DNA of 64,000 bases from Batrachochytrium dendrobatidis JAM81 (Eukaryota > Chytridiomycota > Chytridiomycetes > Rhizophydiales), in contig NW_006281111.1 in NCBI RefSeq assembly GCF_000203795.2, forward strand, positions 594,888 to 658,887, given 5' to 3'. The position numbers and the translations under genes are program-made. Of this stretch, positions 1 through 13,055 are shown piece after piece. The notes under the pieces are model-generated. The model was not told the DNA's origin and searched no databases. It saw only the letters and a list, made by a program, of their open reading frames with translations. Numbering within the stretch: position 1 is the stretch's first letter; every line of letters begins with the position of its first letter.

Positions 1-1127
1 TTTATGGTGCGCGATACATCTTATCTTTTTGTTACTGGGCCCGAGGTTGTCAAGGCTGTCACTAATGAGCAAGTCACCCAGGAAGAGCTCGGTGGAGCTG
101 GTCCCCACACCACCAAATCAGGTATCCATGTGATGATGTATATCTACGTTGTTCATGTGAAACTCAAATATTTATGCTTTTAATTAGGTGTTGCACATTT
201 GGCCTTTGATAATGACATTGAAGCGCTTACTCGTCTTCGCGAATTCATCGACTTTTTACCACTTTCCAACCGTCATCCCATTCCTGTTCGTCCCACCGAT
301 GATCTACCCAATCGCAAAGACTCTGCACTGGACATTCTTGTCCCTTCAGACTCTACTAAAGCGTATGATATCAAGGATGTCATTACCCGTGTTGTTGACG
401 ATGGCAACTTTTTTGAAATCATGCCCGACTTTGCTAAAAACATTGTTGTTGGGTTTGGTCGTCTTGATGGTGAAACCGTATCCATCATTGCTAATCAACC
501 CACTGTATCCTCTGGTGTTCTTGACATCAATGCATCCATCAAGGCTGCTCGATGGGTCCGGTTTTGCGATGCCTTTAATATTCCGCTTTTGACATTTGTT
601 GATGTACCCGGTTTCCTACCCGGCACTGCTCAAGAGCACAACGGTATTATTCGTAATGGTGCTAAACTGCTTTACGCTTATGCTGAAGCCACCGTTCCCA
701 AAATCACCGTCATTACTCGCAAGGCTTATGGTGGTGCTTACGACGTCATGAGGTAAGTCCTACCAATCAGACTAAAACATGGGTGATGCATGTACCAACT
801 ACCGTGTGTACCATTTTGTATTGATGATCTATTAGCTCAAAGCATCTTCGTGGTGACATGAACTACTCTTGGCCAACAGGTGAAATTGCCGTGATGGGTG
901 CCAAAGGTGCAGTCGAAATCATTTTTAGATCCGTCAAGGATAAAAGTCAAGCAGAAGCCGACTACATCACCAAATTTGCCAACCCACTCCCAGCTGCTCA
1001 GCGTGGATTCTTGGACGATGTCATCATGCCCTCTGAAACTCGAGCGCGAATCATTCGAGATCTAAAAATGCTCAAAACTAAAAAACTTGTCAATCCTTAT
1101 AAAAAGCATGGTAACATTCCTTTGTAA
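1..1127 (+). CDS. PCCB: Propionyl-CoA carboxylase beta subunit, 3' part
   Basis: This is the carboxyltransferase subunit of mitochondrial propionyl-CoA carboxylase, which moves carboxyl from biotin onto propionyl-CoA to make methylmalonyl-CoA. The gene runs in from the left edge, so the N-terminal part is missing. Visible exons are 1-121, 188-752 and 836-1127, with GT-AG introns of 66 and 83 nt that keep the frame. The protein shows the crotonase-like carboxyltransferase core: [20 protein letters not shown], then [19 protein letters not shown] and [17 protein letters not shown]. The C-terminus KKHGNIPL matches the RKHANIPL end of animal PCCB. That C-terminus, and SSKHL in place of the methylcrotonyl-CoA carboxylase pattern, favour PCCB over MCCB. 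No internal stops or frameshifts are seen. Confidence 0.93.
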
Positions 1128-1546
1128 TTGCACGGGGTTGTGGTTTGATCTCTGATACGTTTGTTGTATACCAATAAACAATCGTTTTTCGGCAAAAAAT
1201 CTTTGAATACTATTCAACTCGACTATCAGTTTAATCCATTCAATCATGTCGTACTTGTTGAACATGGATGGGTGGTGGAATGTTGAATTCGGATGATGGG
1301 ATCAAAGTCGTGGTTGGTATACCCTCTGCACATCAACTAGGCAAACAGCTAGCACTCTCCAATGTTTTCTTTACAAGTTATTCATCTTTTAAACTATTGC
1401 ATCATCATTCAATAAAATACAAACACTCCAATTTTAAAACATGGTTCAGAATAAAAATATGTTATTCAAGATAAATGCTAAATCCAATCAATGGTAAAGG
1501 AATGGTGAAAAAAACAGAATCAAATCAATAAAATGGATGTAAAGAA

Positions 1547-4164
1547 TTAAGCAGAGCTGGCTGCACGGAACTCCTTGGCAACATCGCACATGTTCTTGAG
1601 AGCAGACTCGGTCTCGGCCCAGCCACGAGTCTTGAGACCACAGTCGGGGTTAACCCAGAGAAGACGAGCGTCAATATACTTGGAAATGGCTTGAAGACGT
1701 TCCCTGATCTCAGTAACAGGTGGAACACGAGGAGAATGGATATCGTAGAGACCGGGACCAATGCCACGAGTGTAGCCATGAGCCTCAAAGGCACGCAACA
1801 ATTTGAGGTCAGACTTGGAGTTCTCAATGGTAATGCAGTCGGCATCAAGGTCGGAAATGGACTGGAAAATGTCGTTAAAGTCAGAGTAGCACATGTGTGT
1901 GTGGATCTGAGTCTCGTCCCTGACACCAGTGGAGGAAAGCAAGAAGGAGTTGACGGCCCACTCGAGATAAGCGGCATGAGCTTCCTTGCGAAGGGGAAGA
2001 CCCTCACGAATAGCAGGCTCATCAATCTGAATAGCAGGAAGACCAGCAGCTTCAAGATCGCATACTTCCTTACGCAGAGCAAGTGCAATCTGGAAAGTAG
2101 TGTCCTTTCGGGGTTGATCATCACGAACAAACGACCACTGAAGCATGGTGACGGGACCAGTAAGCATACCCTTCATAGGCTTGGTGGTGAGAGACTGTGC
2201 GTAAACAGAGACATCAACAGTCATGGCAGTAGGACGGCTGACATCACCAAAGATAATAGGAGGCTTGACGCAACGAGATCCGTAGGACTGGACCCAGCCG
2301 TTCTCGGAAAAGACGTAACCCTTGAGGTGCTCACCGAAGAATTCAACCATGTCGTTACGCTCAAACTCACCGTGGACAAGAACATCAAGACCGACGTTCT
2401 CCTGGAAGCGAACAGTCTTTTCGATTTCAGACTTGACAAAGTCATCGTACTGCTTCTGAGTCCACTCGCTCTTCTTGAACTTTTGACGAGCAACACGGAC
2501 ATCCTTGGTTTGAGGGAATGATCCGACAGTGGTGGTAGGGAAAGCAGGCAGATTGAGCTTAGTCTTCTGAACAGCTTCACGAACAGCAAACTCGTGTTGA
2601 CGCTTGAACATGGCAGGAGAAAGGTTCTTGAGCTCTTCCTGAACCTTGGGGTCGTGGATCAGAGGGGAAACCTTGCGGTCCTCAATGGCAGCCTTGTTGG
2701 CAGCAAGCTCGGCAGCAACAGAAGATGGGTCTGAAACAGCCTTGGCAATGATCTGGAGCTCGTGCAATTTCTGAACAGCAAATGACATCCACGCCTTGAT
2801 GGTGGGGTTCATCTTCTTTTCAGACTCGAGAGAGTGTGGGGAATGGAGCATCGAGCAAGAAGGAGCAACAAGAACGCGAGCAGCACCGACAGCAGCAACA
2901 GCCTTCTTGACAGTGGCAATAGATTTGGCAAGATCGTTCATCCAAATGTTACGGCCATTGACAACACCAACAGAAACAGATTTGGTTGATCCGGCAATGC
3001 GAGCAAGGACAAGGTCAAGATCTTCGGGAGCACGGACAAGGTCAACGTGAATGGTATCAATGGGAAGATCAGCAATGAAATCAAGGTTGGATCCAATAGT
3101 ACCGAAATACGAAGCAACCATGATGTTGAGCTTGGGGCAAGCAGCACGGATAGCAGCGTAGGTCTTGGTGTAAGCAGCCTTGAGAGAGGCGGGCTGGTCG
3201 AGAGCAAGAATAGACTCATCGATCTGGACGTGAGTAGCACCGGCCTCTTGCAGCTTAGTAAGCAGCGAGGTGTATACAGGCAGGAAAGAGTCGAGCAGCG
3301 ACAGAACATCAAATCCGGCCGAAGCGTTTTTGTCGCCCTTTCCGAGCAAAAGGAACGAAATGGGACCAAGCAAAACAGGACGAGTCGCAACACCAATAGA
3401 TTTGGCCTCGAGGAACTCTTCAACGGGTTTAAGAGTGTTCAGACTAAACTTGGTGGATGAAGAGAACTCGGGAACAATGTAATGGTCTGAAAAGCAACAA
3501 GAATCAAGTCAGTCAGCAGATCTACAAGCAACACATTAAACACTCCAATTACTTACAGTTGGTATCGAACCACTTTTTCATCTCCATAGCAGGAACATCG
3601 ATTCCTTCAGCGGGACGCTGCAAACCACGACCCATAGCAAAGTATTGGTCAATCTTGTTGGGAATAGAGTGGTAGCGATCGGGAATGACACCAAACAGGA
3701 AGGCATGGTCAAGAACATGGTCGTACATGGAAAAGTCGTTGGATGGAACATATCCAGCAGAGAGAACTTGACTCTGAAGCTTCCAGTGAGTAGCACGAAG
3801 TGCCTATTGAACAAGTGTACAAACATAATAAGCCAACCAAACATGAAATTGCATAAACAATAAATCAGATCTTCAATGAGTGGATTTGTCAGCAACACAA
3901 AAATGGAATCAACAACAGCAGGGGTTGAACAAGACACTCAGTTGATGATTAAACAATACAATTCATATATTCTCAACATGTATCGATACAACAGTATAGA
4001 ATGTTCAAAGATCAGTTCAACTTCCGCCCAACAAAACTAACCTTGGCACCAGCAAGCAGGTCGTCGCAAGAGATCTTGCTAGCCCAGTAGGCTTCGACCA
4101 ACTTTTTAAGGTCACGAACAGCACCCATGCGAGGGAAACCGAGATTTGTAGCAACAACAGACAT
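1547..4164 (-). CDS. MET6: Cobalamin-independent methionine synthase
   Basis: This is 5-methyltetrahydropteroyltriglutamate-homocysteine methyltransferase (MetE/Met6), the last step of methionine synthesis in the cytosol. Exons on the minus strand are 4164-4042, 3803-3557 and 3486-1547; phases agree and give 769 aa, the usual family length. The protein starts MSVVATNLGFPRMGAVRDLKK, as in other MetE proteins. The C-terminal barrel carries the zinc ligands expected for thiol activation: IHTHMCYSDF (His and Cys), GEFER (Glu) and NPDCGLKTR (Cys). Codon use is strongly biased to C-ending codons, unlike most neighbours, which fits high expression. The region from 4165 to 4428 upstream must hold its promoter. 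An open frame of 276 codons on the opposite strand (1691-2521) is a by-product of this codon bias. Confidence 0.96.
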
Positions 4165-4428
4165 GATAGTATAATAATAAAAGTCTGAATGTGTTGATCA
4201 ATACAAAGAAACGCGTTGTATTTATAGCGACTTGAGAGCCGAGTGTTGCTGACTAATCCAACCCAACAGCCGCTCTGCAATGAATTGTTCGTTGATATTC
4301 TAAAATATTCTCAATCCTATTCAACTGTCTTGTTCAATGCTATCCACCAATCTAACACTCACAAAAATAATAGTTTTGGAATACCATCAGACTAATCATC
4401 ACAACTGAAATAGTATTTAATATAGACG

Positions 4429-7400
4429 CTATTTAGATGATAAATGTTGCATGGCTGTATCCACTGTATGTGTCGTCACACCCATACACCATGCAATCAA
4501 TGTCTTGTATCGACTGGATTTGAGATGTCGTTGTTCATGTAGCTTGTGTACTGCCTGGATCAATGCATTGTTATTGGTTTGCAGGATTTCAGATTGCATC
4601 TGCAATACTGCAACTTGATTCTGCAAATGCTCAACTGTTTCCAATTGAGATGATAGCAGGGGTTGGTATGTGGATGATGGTTGATCAGGATTGGCTTGCT
4701 TTTCATCTCCCATCAAACATGGTTGATAGGGCTTAGTAAACTCAAACGAGGTTGATTCAATGCCTTCGACAAGTGTGTACATGGGATTGTTGGGCAGTAC
4801 ACAGATCCGCTTGGCATCATGCTCAGTAGGATCATCCGCATTCAACCCTCGTTTGTTACTGCTCTGCTCAGTGGAAATAGCTGGCTGCATATGGGTGCAA
4901 GCAACTTGATGGAAAAAGAGCAGTGTGGATGCGGGATCAGATGGCACACCGTCCTGGCATATGGCCGTAGTCTTGATTGAATTCAATGCATCAATACCGA
5001 GAGGTATATCTGTTGACCGTCTTGCATACATGACGGCACTGCATTTTCTTCCAACATCCTGCGCTACCTTGACTAGTCCATCAAGTTGACTTTGACGCTT
5101 TAATATAGCCGTCACTTCGTATCGCGATGAAGCTAATCTGTTTGTGGTTGGAGCCGCATCGTGTCTGGTAATGGCATCCAATGCTTTTTGGCTCAATACA
5201 CACGAAAATGAATTTCTAACCGATGCAAACGGACCAGTGTTTTTTGAAGCCATCCCATCTGCAAAATTATGCAATTGGTAAAGAAACAGGTTAGAGATGC
5301 TCTGGCAAGCTATTATTCAATTGACATTGATTTTCATAACAGCCATTAGAGGTAATTGTACCTTTAGCAGTCGAGATATCGTCGTCCGATTCAACAGAAG
5401 CAATACTCGTAGCTGCATCGGAAAAGTCATCAATGTCATATAGTTCAGGAACCAATAGTCTTTCCTATTTGCAGAACCCAATCAAAAATAAATTAATATA
5501 CAATATATCAAAACAACCATTCATCAGGACTTACAACGCTGCGATTCAAAAGTAAAATGGTTCTCAAACTGCTGCCCGCAATCCCCAGTGGGGTATCGCC
5601 GTTTTTATCACAGATATCACGTCGAGCACCAGCACGCAGCAACATCTGAATGAGTCGATGGTTGCGGAATCTAACAGCGACATGAAGAGCAGTTTGTCCA
5701 AACGAGTCCTGCGCATTGACAAACTCCTCAATCATGGCTGCAACAGAATTGGTCTCTGTGTGATTCTCCATCTTCAAATCAGTCGTGATATTTAGACATG
5801 GTTGCGCATATGACATATACTTTAGTACATAGTGCATGTAATATTTTGCTTGTGCACGTTTAGATCGATGTCCTCCAACGAAGCAAATGTAGTGCAATAC
5901 AGTTCGACCAGAAATATCAGTAGAAAACAGTGATGGCATAAGCAAACCAAGTATGTCTGGAAACGTCTCCAGCGTATAATTATTATGCGACCCTACAGCA
6001 CGCATTAGTGGAGTCTCTCCCCCATTAGACCTCAAGCATGTGTTGGCTCCGCGATAAATCAGCATACGCAGCATCTTGACTCGAGCACATGCTGCTGCCC
6101 AATGGATGGCTCGGCATCCTTGATTATCCAAAACCAAGTTGAAATCATAACCCGTTTGACTGTTCTGATCCCGTAGATACTGAAACGTTTCGTAGACATA
6201 ATCGTCTCCATACACATATATACCCAAAATAATCTCCCGACAGCGCTCTGCAGGAGTCGCGACTTGTGCAGATTTGGAAATAGGTGCAGGGATAAACGTA
6301 CTTGGAGAACGCTTTGCTGAATCCTCACCCAATTCGATTGGATCGACAAACGGAGCAGTCTGTGGTGCTGAAAAGTCTCCTTCGTCAAACAGTAGTCGGT
6401 GAAGTGGTGGATTGTCTAATGTAAGGCTAAGCGGCGCTGCTGGAGAGGCATGGCTCGGTACAGCTGTAATATCCTCTAAATCAGATAGGCACTGATGCAT
6501 GCTAGAAACAGATTCCTTACTGGGCAGTGTAGGATTTTCCAATATACTAATATTTTCAGTAACAGGCGTTTCTGGCATTACCATGATTTCCGGTGGGGCA
6601 TTTTCATAATACGACAAGGTAGACTTTTGCGATCTATAGTGAGACTCCTTTGATTTTTTTGTTGAACCACTTCCATTGGGCCTGCCTCTGTATTTGCTTT
6701 TCGATTTGGTAGGGCAAGATACATTTTCAATATCTACGGATTTGGATAGATCTGCAGGTGTTGCCAGCATTAGATTTGAGATATTAGTAGGTTCTTTAAA
6801 CCATAATTTAAACAATCAATAAGCAATTTGGATTAGCTACTGAAAATAAACTAGCTGATGCAATCACCACGCATGTGACTGCAATACCAAGGTGGATTGA
6901 TGATTCAGTCACATTCCAGTAACTACAAATGCTCAAGATTTACAAATGACAATATAGAGTTTAGCTTACCAAGTGCTGCTTCACTATGTACTGGTGAAAT
7001 GGTTCGTGAAGTAGTCTTTGAAGTTCGGCGACTCGGTCTCTTGGGATTGCCTTTGCGTTTAGACTCGTACAGCTCTGTATCAGGATCATCTGACGCAGAG
7101 AGTTGATCCGGACTATCATGGTTTGAATATGAAGACACTACAGTGGATCCTATACTATTGTCGGAACTTTCGCCGCCAAAAATATCTTCTGGACTTGACA
7201 TGGATGAAGTATTTGACAAATCAGCAGCATATTTGCGGGATTTTTGACCAGTACTATGTTTTGTTGGAGCAGGCTGTTGCTCTGAATTTGATGCATCCAT
7301 TGAAAGATCGCCTTCCCAATGACTGTCAATATTAACCGAGAGCGAGTTGTGCGTTGATGCTCTAAGCGATGTAGCTGTAGAGCGTGGAGCACCCCAAGAT

Positions 7401-9115
7401 TTCCTAGCACTTGAAGAGCGAGTTTCATTGTGTGAAGATACATGTGATTTAGGTGGTGTAACTGTTTTAGAATATAGTGGCGTAGCGAATGCTGTTGATG
7501 GTGTAGAAACGGATGCAGAATGAGATTTAGATTTTAATGCATGTGTTGATTTCAATACAGATCTGGGTGATATAGAGATGGAGTTTGATGCCAATGTATG
7601 TATGGGAGGTAATTCTGGAGAGGTCATGATAGCATCCTTAAAATCCGGAGATAAAAACTTACGAGGACGGCCTCGCCGCCTTGGCTCAAATTCTAGAAAA
7701 TTCGAATCAATTTTGGAGTAAGATGCTCGTTTGTAAAGTGGGTCTGTGCCTGATGTAAAAGTAAGTAGCGGTTCAATCAAGTCGTAGACTTTGAACTGAA
7801 TAGCAAGATTTCGGCCAGTCTCAAACGGAACCCTGGATGTCACATTGAATAGTGTTGAAATATAGCAGTAAGTAAAAATGATAAACGAGTTGTGGTTTCA
7901 AACAAAAATTGCTCCAAATATTTGATGGGTGTATAGCCGCTCGGTAGAGTTTCGGGGAACTAGACATCAGTTGTTGTTGGATGGTTCTATAATGAGTGAC
8001 GCGTCTTGCAGGTTGGCAATAATGAGGGGATGGGTAAAACAGCCAACAAGATCAATGCGAGGTGTCACTATACAACAATGGGGTTTTCATGTACCAAGCA
8101 AGCGATAAAGAGGTTTGACAATTACAGTCATGGATACTTTACAGATGATTAAAGCAAGTGTATATGGCTGCTAATCACGAAAAGTATGCGCTAAAAAAGT
8201 AGAGTATATGGACATGGCTGACTTTAAAAGCACATTCATCCAACAGTAGCACCAAATGATAGCATCCATTCAAACTCCATTGAGCTGTTTTTAGGCGCGT
8301 TCATTTAATCCCACTACTGTGGATGCCCAAAAAATTGGTCCTGGGCACATCCAATGAATCGTATTCCAGTTTAATCAAGCCAATAGAGTTTGCATTTATG
8401 AGGAAATATAGGATCAGGTTTTAAACAAGGGTTTTGCTAAAAGACCAACAGTGGTAGCAAAAAGCAGCCCGATTATTTTTGAGATGCTGAATAAATAGCA
8501 TCTTGAGTAGACAAGAGTCTGAAACAGCAAGCATATATTTGCAATTCAGGTAAAAAACAGCCAATTTGACCATAGCTTGACAATATATCCTAGACAGCTG
8601 CCAAGCTACTTAGATCATTGATCGCTGTATGCAGTTGTCGCAGCAACTCACACTCGATACTGCGACAATCATTTTAAAATGGATTCTCATGCAATGCATA
8701 TTAAAAAACTGATAGAAATAGAGTTTTGTAGCACAACAATAAGAATAGCAGCATCTGAATCCAAGCTTGGTATTCAAGAGCAATTTACTTTCCAGAAACA
8801 ACTGAAAGTATTATACACTATGCATCCTATTTAGTGCAAATCTTACCATGTGCCTTGATATTTACCATAACCTCCCTGAACTTTCTCGTGTTCGCCACTA
8901 TGGACTTGGCTTTCCAAGACCTTTGTTCGTTGCGATTTGGCAAGTCCGGCAAGTTTAAGGATCTGTGTAGCATTGAGCTGGTCATCTTCAATACGGCGCA
9001 TCACAACCACATTATGTTTGATTGTTTCGTAGACGGGAACGTTGGAATAGACTGCACAGAATACTGATGAATCTTCGTCCGAGTGGTCGCCTGGCGAGGG
9101 TGTGTGTGCTGGCAT
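4429..9115 (-). CDS. MBP1: APSES-domain cell-cycle transcription factor with ankyrin repeats (Mbp1/Swi4 type)
   Basis: This is a likely DNA-binding subunit of an MBF/SBF complex that drives G1/S genes. Exons are 9115-8847, 7832-6970, 6793-5535, 5464-5362 and 5258-4429 (1,107 aa). The KilA-N/APSES domain lies at about residues 20-115 with [22 protein letters not shown] and [15 protein letters not shown], joined across intron 1 to [19 protein letters not shown]; this is the Mbp1 fold order. AT-hook-like RRRGRPRK follows near 141-148, then a long Ser-rich stretch, then ankyrin repeats at about 590-800 ([38 protein letters not shown]), then a Leu/Gln heptad region near the C-terminus. Intron 1 is 1,014 nt. 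An in-frame stop and lack of ATG upstream make 9115 the first usable ATG; an extra 5' coding exon is possible. Mbp1 versus Swi4 cannot be decided here. Confidence 0.9.
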
Positions 9116-10581
9116 TGAACCAGATGCTCTGCGGGTTTGTATTCTTGACGAAATGATTGGCAAATTATAAGACTTGGATCGAAGCGGTAGAGTTTTTTTT
9201 CAAAGGAGACTGGATAGGTTGTTGGTAATCAAGAATTGCGAGTTGCAAATACTCGAACAGGTTTGCTAGCTGCGTGTAAAGTTGCTATTGAGTGTAGTGG
9301 ATGCGGAGTGACAAGGAAAAATGCGCAATACTCTGGCTAGCACGAATCGAACAGAATTTGTATAGCGCTCAATAAAAACAAAGTGCAGTTGTTTGAAATG
9401 CTGACGCCGGCGCTAGAGTCTGGCTATAAAAGCGGGATAGTAAAAGGCAGTGATGGTATGGCGGAAGTCGGTTTAGGTAATTTTTAGCAAGTAGAAATAT
9501 GATTGTAAATTTTGTTTTAGCAATGTGAATTACAGTGGAGTAGGACAAGGTGGAGTCGCAGGATTGTTGTGGATTGGAATGGGCTAGAAAGCAGAATGAC
9601 TTGCAGTAGAATGGGGTCTTGAGGAACAATAAGCGTGGGGTTTTATGTAATACGTCAAGTAAAAGTGTTGTTGTGAAGAAACAGCCAAGTTGGTGCCTTG
9701 CCAACAACGATGCGTAATTGATAAACGTCTACAAATGAAGCGTCAGCTACCTTGATCCGTTACGTTTTCAGAAGCAATGCAATACTAATCAGTTATTGTG
9801 CAAAGTCGTAGTGGATTGTTACTAAATGGTTGTTGTTTTGACCGAAAAATATGAATTGGCGTTTTTTCAGGCAATGGCAAGTGAGAGTTGGGTGCAAAGA
9901 TACTTACGTGCAGCTGAGTGTAAATGTTCGACCTCGAGCCAGTTGTCTGTCTGGATGTTGCAAGTATTGGTACAATCAAAACCTACACAAGATCATTCAA
10001 CTTGGTCTTGCTGAACAAATTTGTTTTCCAAGTTTAGTGCAAGCAAGGGGGAAATGGGTTTGACGCGACTTGCAGAAATATATTTTGGGCAAATTATGTC
10101 GATCTTGATTTACAGCAAGCTCAGATCACTACATTGTCTCGATATATTTCAACAGTGTAGCCTACAATAGGCTACTTGGTAGATTGACTAAATGGTTAAA
10201 ACTTTAAAATTACATACAGTGTGGTTAATTTTAAATACCAGACTGGTTTAAATTTCCAAACACGAATGGTAGGATTTTTAGAAATTCGATCAATAAAATT
10301 CAATACCAATCGTGCCATATATTGGTAGAGATAAATGTATAAAATTTGAATTCAATATCAATATAGAAGGAGCTTATTTGAATATGCAATACTAGACAAA
10401 GTCGAAATTTAAACTCGAAAAAGTAATCAGGTGTCTACTTGTACAAATTCGGCAATTAGAATAAATCAAGCGTGTAGTCTAGTGTAAGATGATATGTATT
10501 TCTAAGCAATCAATTTTGAAATAGTCAAGATAATATATATAATCCAAGTAGAACTGGGGTAACAGCAAGTTTTGATACACA
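9116..10581. other. Intergenic, no gene seen (about 1.5 kb)
   Basis: This stretch lies between the start of the APSES factor and the 3' end of the membrane protein. Open frames of up to 112 codons exist, for example 9369-9707 on the minus strand, but they have no recognisable family features and no splice partners. The left part should hold the promoter and 5' UTR of the APSES gene. The rest is AT-rich with no clear repeat or RNA gene. Confidence 0.5.
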
Positions 10582-11262
10582 TCAACAAGAGGCAGATCGA
10601 ATTATGAAATTGCTTGGCTGAGTAGCACCAGGTTGAATATGAGCTATTTCGGGAGTTGTGACATATGGTGTGTGTGCTTGATAGCTGGTAGATATTCCGG
10701 ATTCAAATGAAGCGTTTGAATTCGAGCGAGAACAGTTGTGAGATTGAGTTTGTTTAGTGGAGTGATAAACAGGTGGCATTTCTCTAGGCATTAGATCGAC
10801 CTTGCGATTATTTGCATTATATATTTCGCTGCGTTTCTGAAGATGCTTGTGAACAAATACACCTCCAACAAGAAAAACAAAAATACCAACGACAATTGCA
10901 GCAATGGATCCAACGGCAAATACTGTTCCAACACTGCCGTCAACGGATGGATTTTTGGATGATTGAGAGCCAGTACTGCCTGCTGGAGTATCAGGAATAG
11001 CTGGACGAGGAGCAGGTGCCGTCACACTACCGGCATGATTAGAGTTTGGATTAGGCAGTAAAGTCGAGCGAGATCTAGCTAAAGTAGCACTCCCTTGAAA
11101 GACTACGGTAGCTCTGGTAGTAGTTCTGGCAGCTTCAGGTCTAACAATACTGGTAGTGATATGCGGAGACTGTGGTATGAGACTTGGATTGGGAAGGTTC
11201 TGAGGCACAGCCAAAACAGCTAAAGAAGCCAATAGTAGAATACTAGAAAGCTGCAACAGCAT
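10582..11262 (-). CDS. Putative single-pass type-I membrane protein, Ser/Thr-rich ectodomain
   Basis: I do not recognise a family. This is a single exon of 226 aa. Residues 1-20 form a signal peptide (MLLQLSSILLLASLAVLAVP). Residues about 21-105 are rich in Ser, Thr, Pro and Ala, as expected for an O-mannosylated extracellular part. Residues about 113-137 (VFAVGSIAAIVVGIFVFLVGGVFV) form one transmembrane helix, followed by basic HKHLQKR, so the C-terminal 90 residues should be cytosolic. The layout resembles fungal cell-wall stress sensors (Wsc/Mid2 type) but there is no cysteine-rich WSC domain. That comparison is by architecture only. Confidence 0.65.
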   Translation of the reverse strand: MLLQLSSILLLASLAVLAVPQNLPNPSLIPQSPHITTSIVRPEAARTTTRATVVFQGSATLARSRSTLLPNPNSNHAGSVTAPAPRPAIPDTPAGSTGSQSSKNPSVDGSVGTVFAVGSIAAIVVGIFVFLVGGVFVHKHLQKRSEIYNANNRKVDLMPREMPPVYHSTKQTQSHNCSRSNSNASFESGISTSYQAHTPYVTTPEIAHIQPGATQPSNFIIRSASC

Positions 11263-11772
11263 CGAGTGAGTTGGTTATGACAGCTATGTCGAATCACTGG
11301 CTCTATGTTCTAGATACAAACAGTTTAGTGTTGCCTTGGTAACAGTTGAAATGGGCCGCTGCAGACTAGCCAGAAAAGGGGCGTTCTTGCTCAACCCAAT
11401 TGGAGTGTTTTAGCCCGTCTGCATGCTGTCCATTCAACTGTAATTAGACGGCTACTACTAACACAGCCCTATCAACCCTTATCAACCCTATAGTTGGTCT
11501 AAAACAGAAACTTGCACGCGGGCTTACCCTTGAATCGGTTGAAATATTCATAGTTGTTTGGACTGCAACAATTGCATTGGCCAAGATAACACTGACGTAA
11601 CAAATACTATTGATGGTATACAAAGTGCAAGTAATACACAAAAGTCAAGAATCTACGACTACATTTATCATTATATACTTGATTTTTAAAATCAACTTGA
11701 CCAATGGAATCAAATGATCAGAATACAGTTCAAAACTGCAATGCACTACAGTCGTATTCGCAAAAATACTGT
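11263..11772. other. Intergenic, no gene seen
   Basis: About 510 nt lie between the membrane-protein start codon and the stop codon of the CFD1 gene, both on the minus strand. It should carry the promoter of the former and the 3' end of the latter. No repeat or RNA gene was recognised. Confidence 0.5.
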
Positions 11773-13042
11773 CTATATAGTTTCATCAGCTGTTGCTGGA
11801 GATAATAGCTTTTCAGCGATTGATGAAAACATGGCATGCAGTGGAGAATTACGAAATGTATCTGCAAACCGACTGGTTTCAATCATAATGCTGAGTTGAG
11901 GATCAATCGGTATGCGTCCTAGATTCAATGCATATGGCATGTATTGATTTTAAAATGAGTAAATATATATATAAATGACAACCAACAAGCTACACAGTAC
12001 CTAGAAATCGGATATCTTTTTCTGTAGCGAGAGCTTCGCCGCCACCTTTGGAAAACAGATCCGAACATTCCTAATAGTCGAGTTAAAATCAAGTCTATAT
12101 TTAAAATGCATAGAGAGATCAATTAGTATGCAAAATAAACCCCACTTACTGTGCAATGAGGACAGATGAAGCCACTCATGTTCTCAACAAGACCAAGAAT
12201 AGGAAGATTGACTTTGCGACAAAAGCTAATTTCTTTACGAACATCTGCAAGCGAAACTGCCTGTGGAGTAGTAACAATGACTGCTCCGTCAGGATTAAAC
12301 TCTTGAAGATATTCGACAATAGAAATATGTTCATCCGACGTGCCTAGTTAGATTTAAAATGCTGGCAAGTGAGCAGTTTGACATGATAGATAGTAAAATG
12401 GACATTTGGCAATCGAATGCATTTTACCTGGAGGAGTATCAATGATTAGATAATCCAAGTTTCCCCAGGCAACATCTGACAGAAACTGTTTAATCATTGC
12501 TAAATAAAAAGAATATTGTATTGATGGTTATCGGCAAGATTCTAATGCTTGCAACAATAAAGATGCCAGAATAGACTTGCCATTCTTTTTAGCGCCTCGC
12601 CAGATGATAGCATCATCCTTTTTTGGTAGTAAGAATCCCATTGACATGACACCAAGCTGTTTGGTTTGATCTGCATATACAGGAATCCATCTAAATCGAT
12701 AGTTGCATGATAGAAAACTCGATCAGTGTTTGGCTTTAAAAAATTGCAAGTTGGTAAAAGTTTGATGTCATACCCTGCAGAAGACTGATGAACTTGCTGT
12801 CCAGCCAATCCAAACATTTCTGGAAGACTTGGTCCAGTTAAATCGATATCCAGCACACCGACTCTGTTTCCAGAGTCGGCGAGAACAAGGGCAAGTTCTG
12901 TAGCGACAGTACTTTTGCCTACACCACCTTTTCCGGAGAGAACAAGGATGATATGCTTGACATTGGATAATCCAGCTACTACTGGCTCAGTGCTTGGTGA
13001 CAGAGATGTCTGTTCATGTAGAGTGGATTGCTTTGTTGTCAT
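11773..13042 (-). CDS. CFD1: Cytosolic Fe-S cluster assembly P-loop ATPase NUBP2/Cfd1
   Basis: This is one half of the Nbp35-Cfd1 scaffold that assembles [4Fe-4S] clusters for cytosolic and nuclear proteins. Exons are 13042-12774, 12690-12581, 12499-12428, 12343-12150, 12070-12001 and 11918-11773, giving 286 aa. The Mrp/NBP35 features are all present: P-loop [60 protein letters not shown], and the cluster-binding CPHC within [10 protein letters not shown]. It lacks the long Cys-rich N-terminus of Nbp35, which separates it as Cfd1/NUBP2. Intron 2 (12580-12500) starts with GC (AATG|GCAAGT) rather than GT; the conserved KKNA-IKQF reading across it supports this. A MITE-like repeat begins about 14 nt upstream of the start codon. 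Confidence 0.94.
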
Positions 13043-13055
13043 TCCAAGTAATTTT

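Noticed and set aside
1691..2521. A 276-codon open frame on the plus strand opposite MET6
   Set aside because: It is antisense to conserved MET6 sequence with strong third-position C bias, which clears stops on the other strand. The peptide has no family features.
9369..9707. A 112-codon open frame on the minus strand upstream of the APSES gene
   Set aside because: No domain, signal or splice partner was seen. The make-up looks like translated noncoding DNA.
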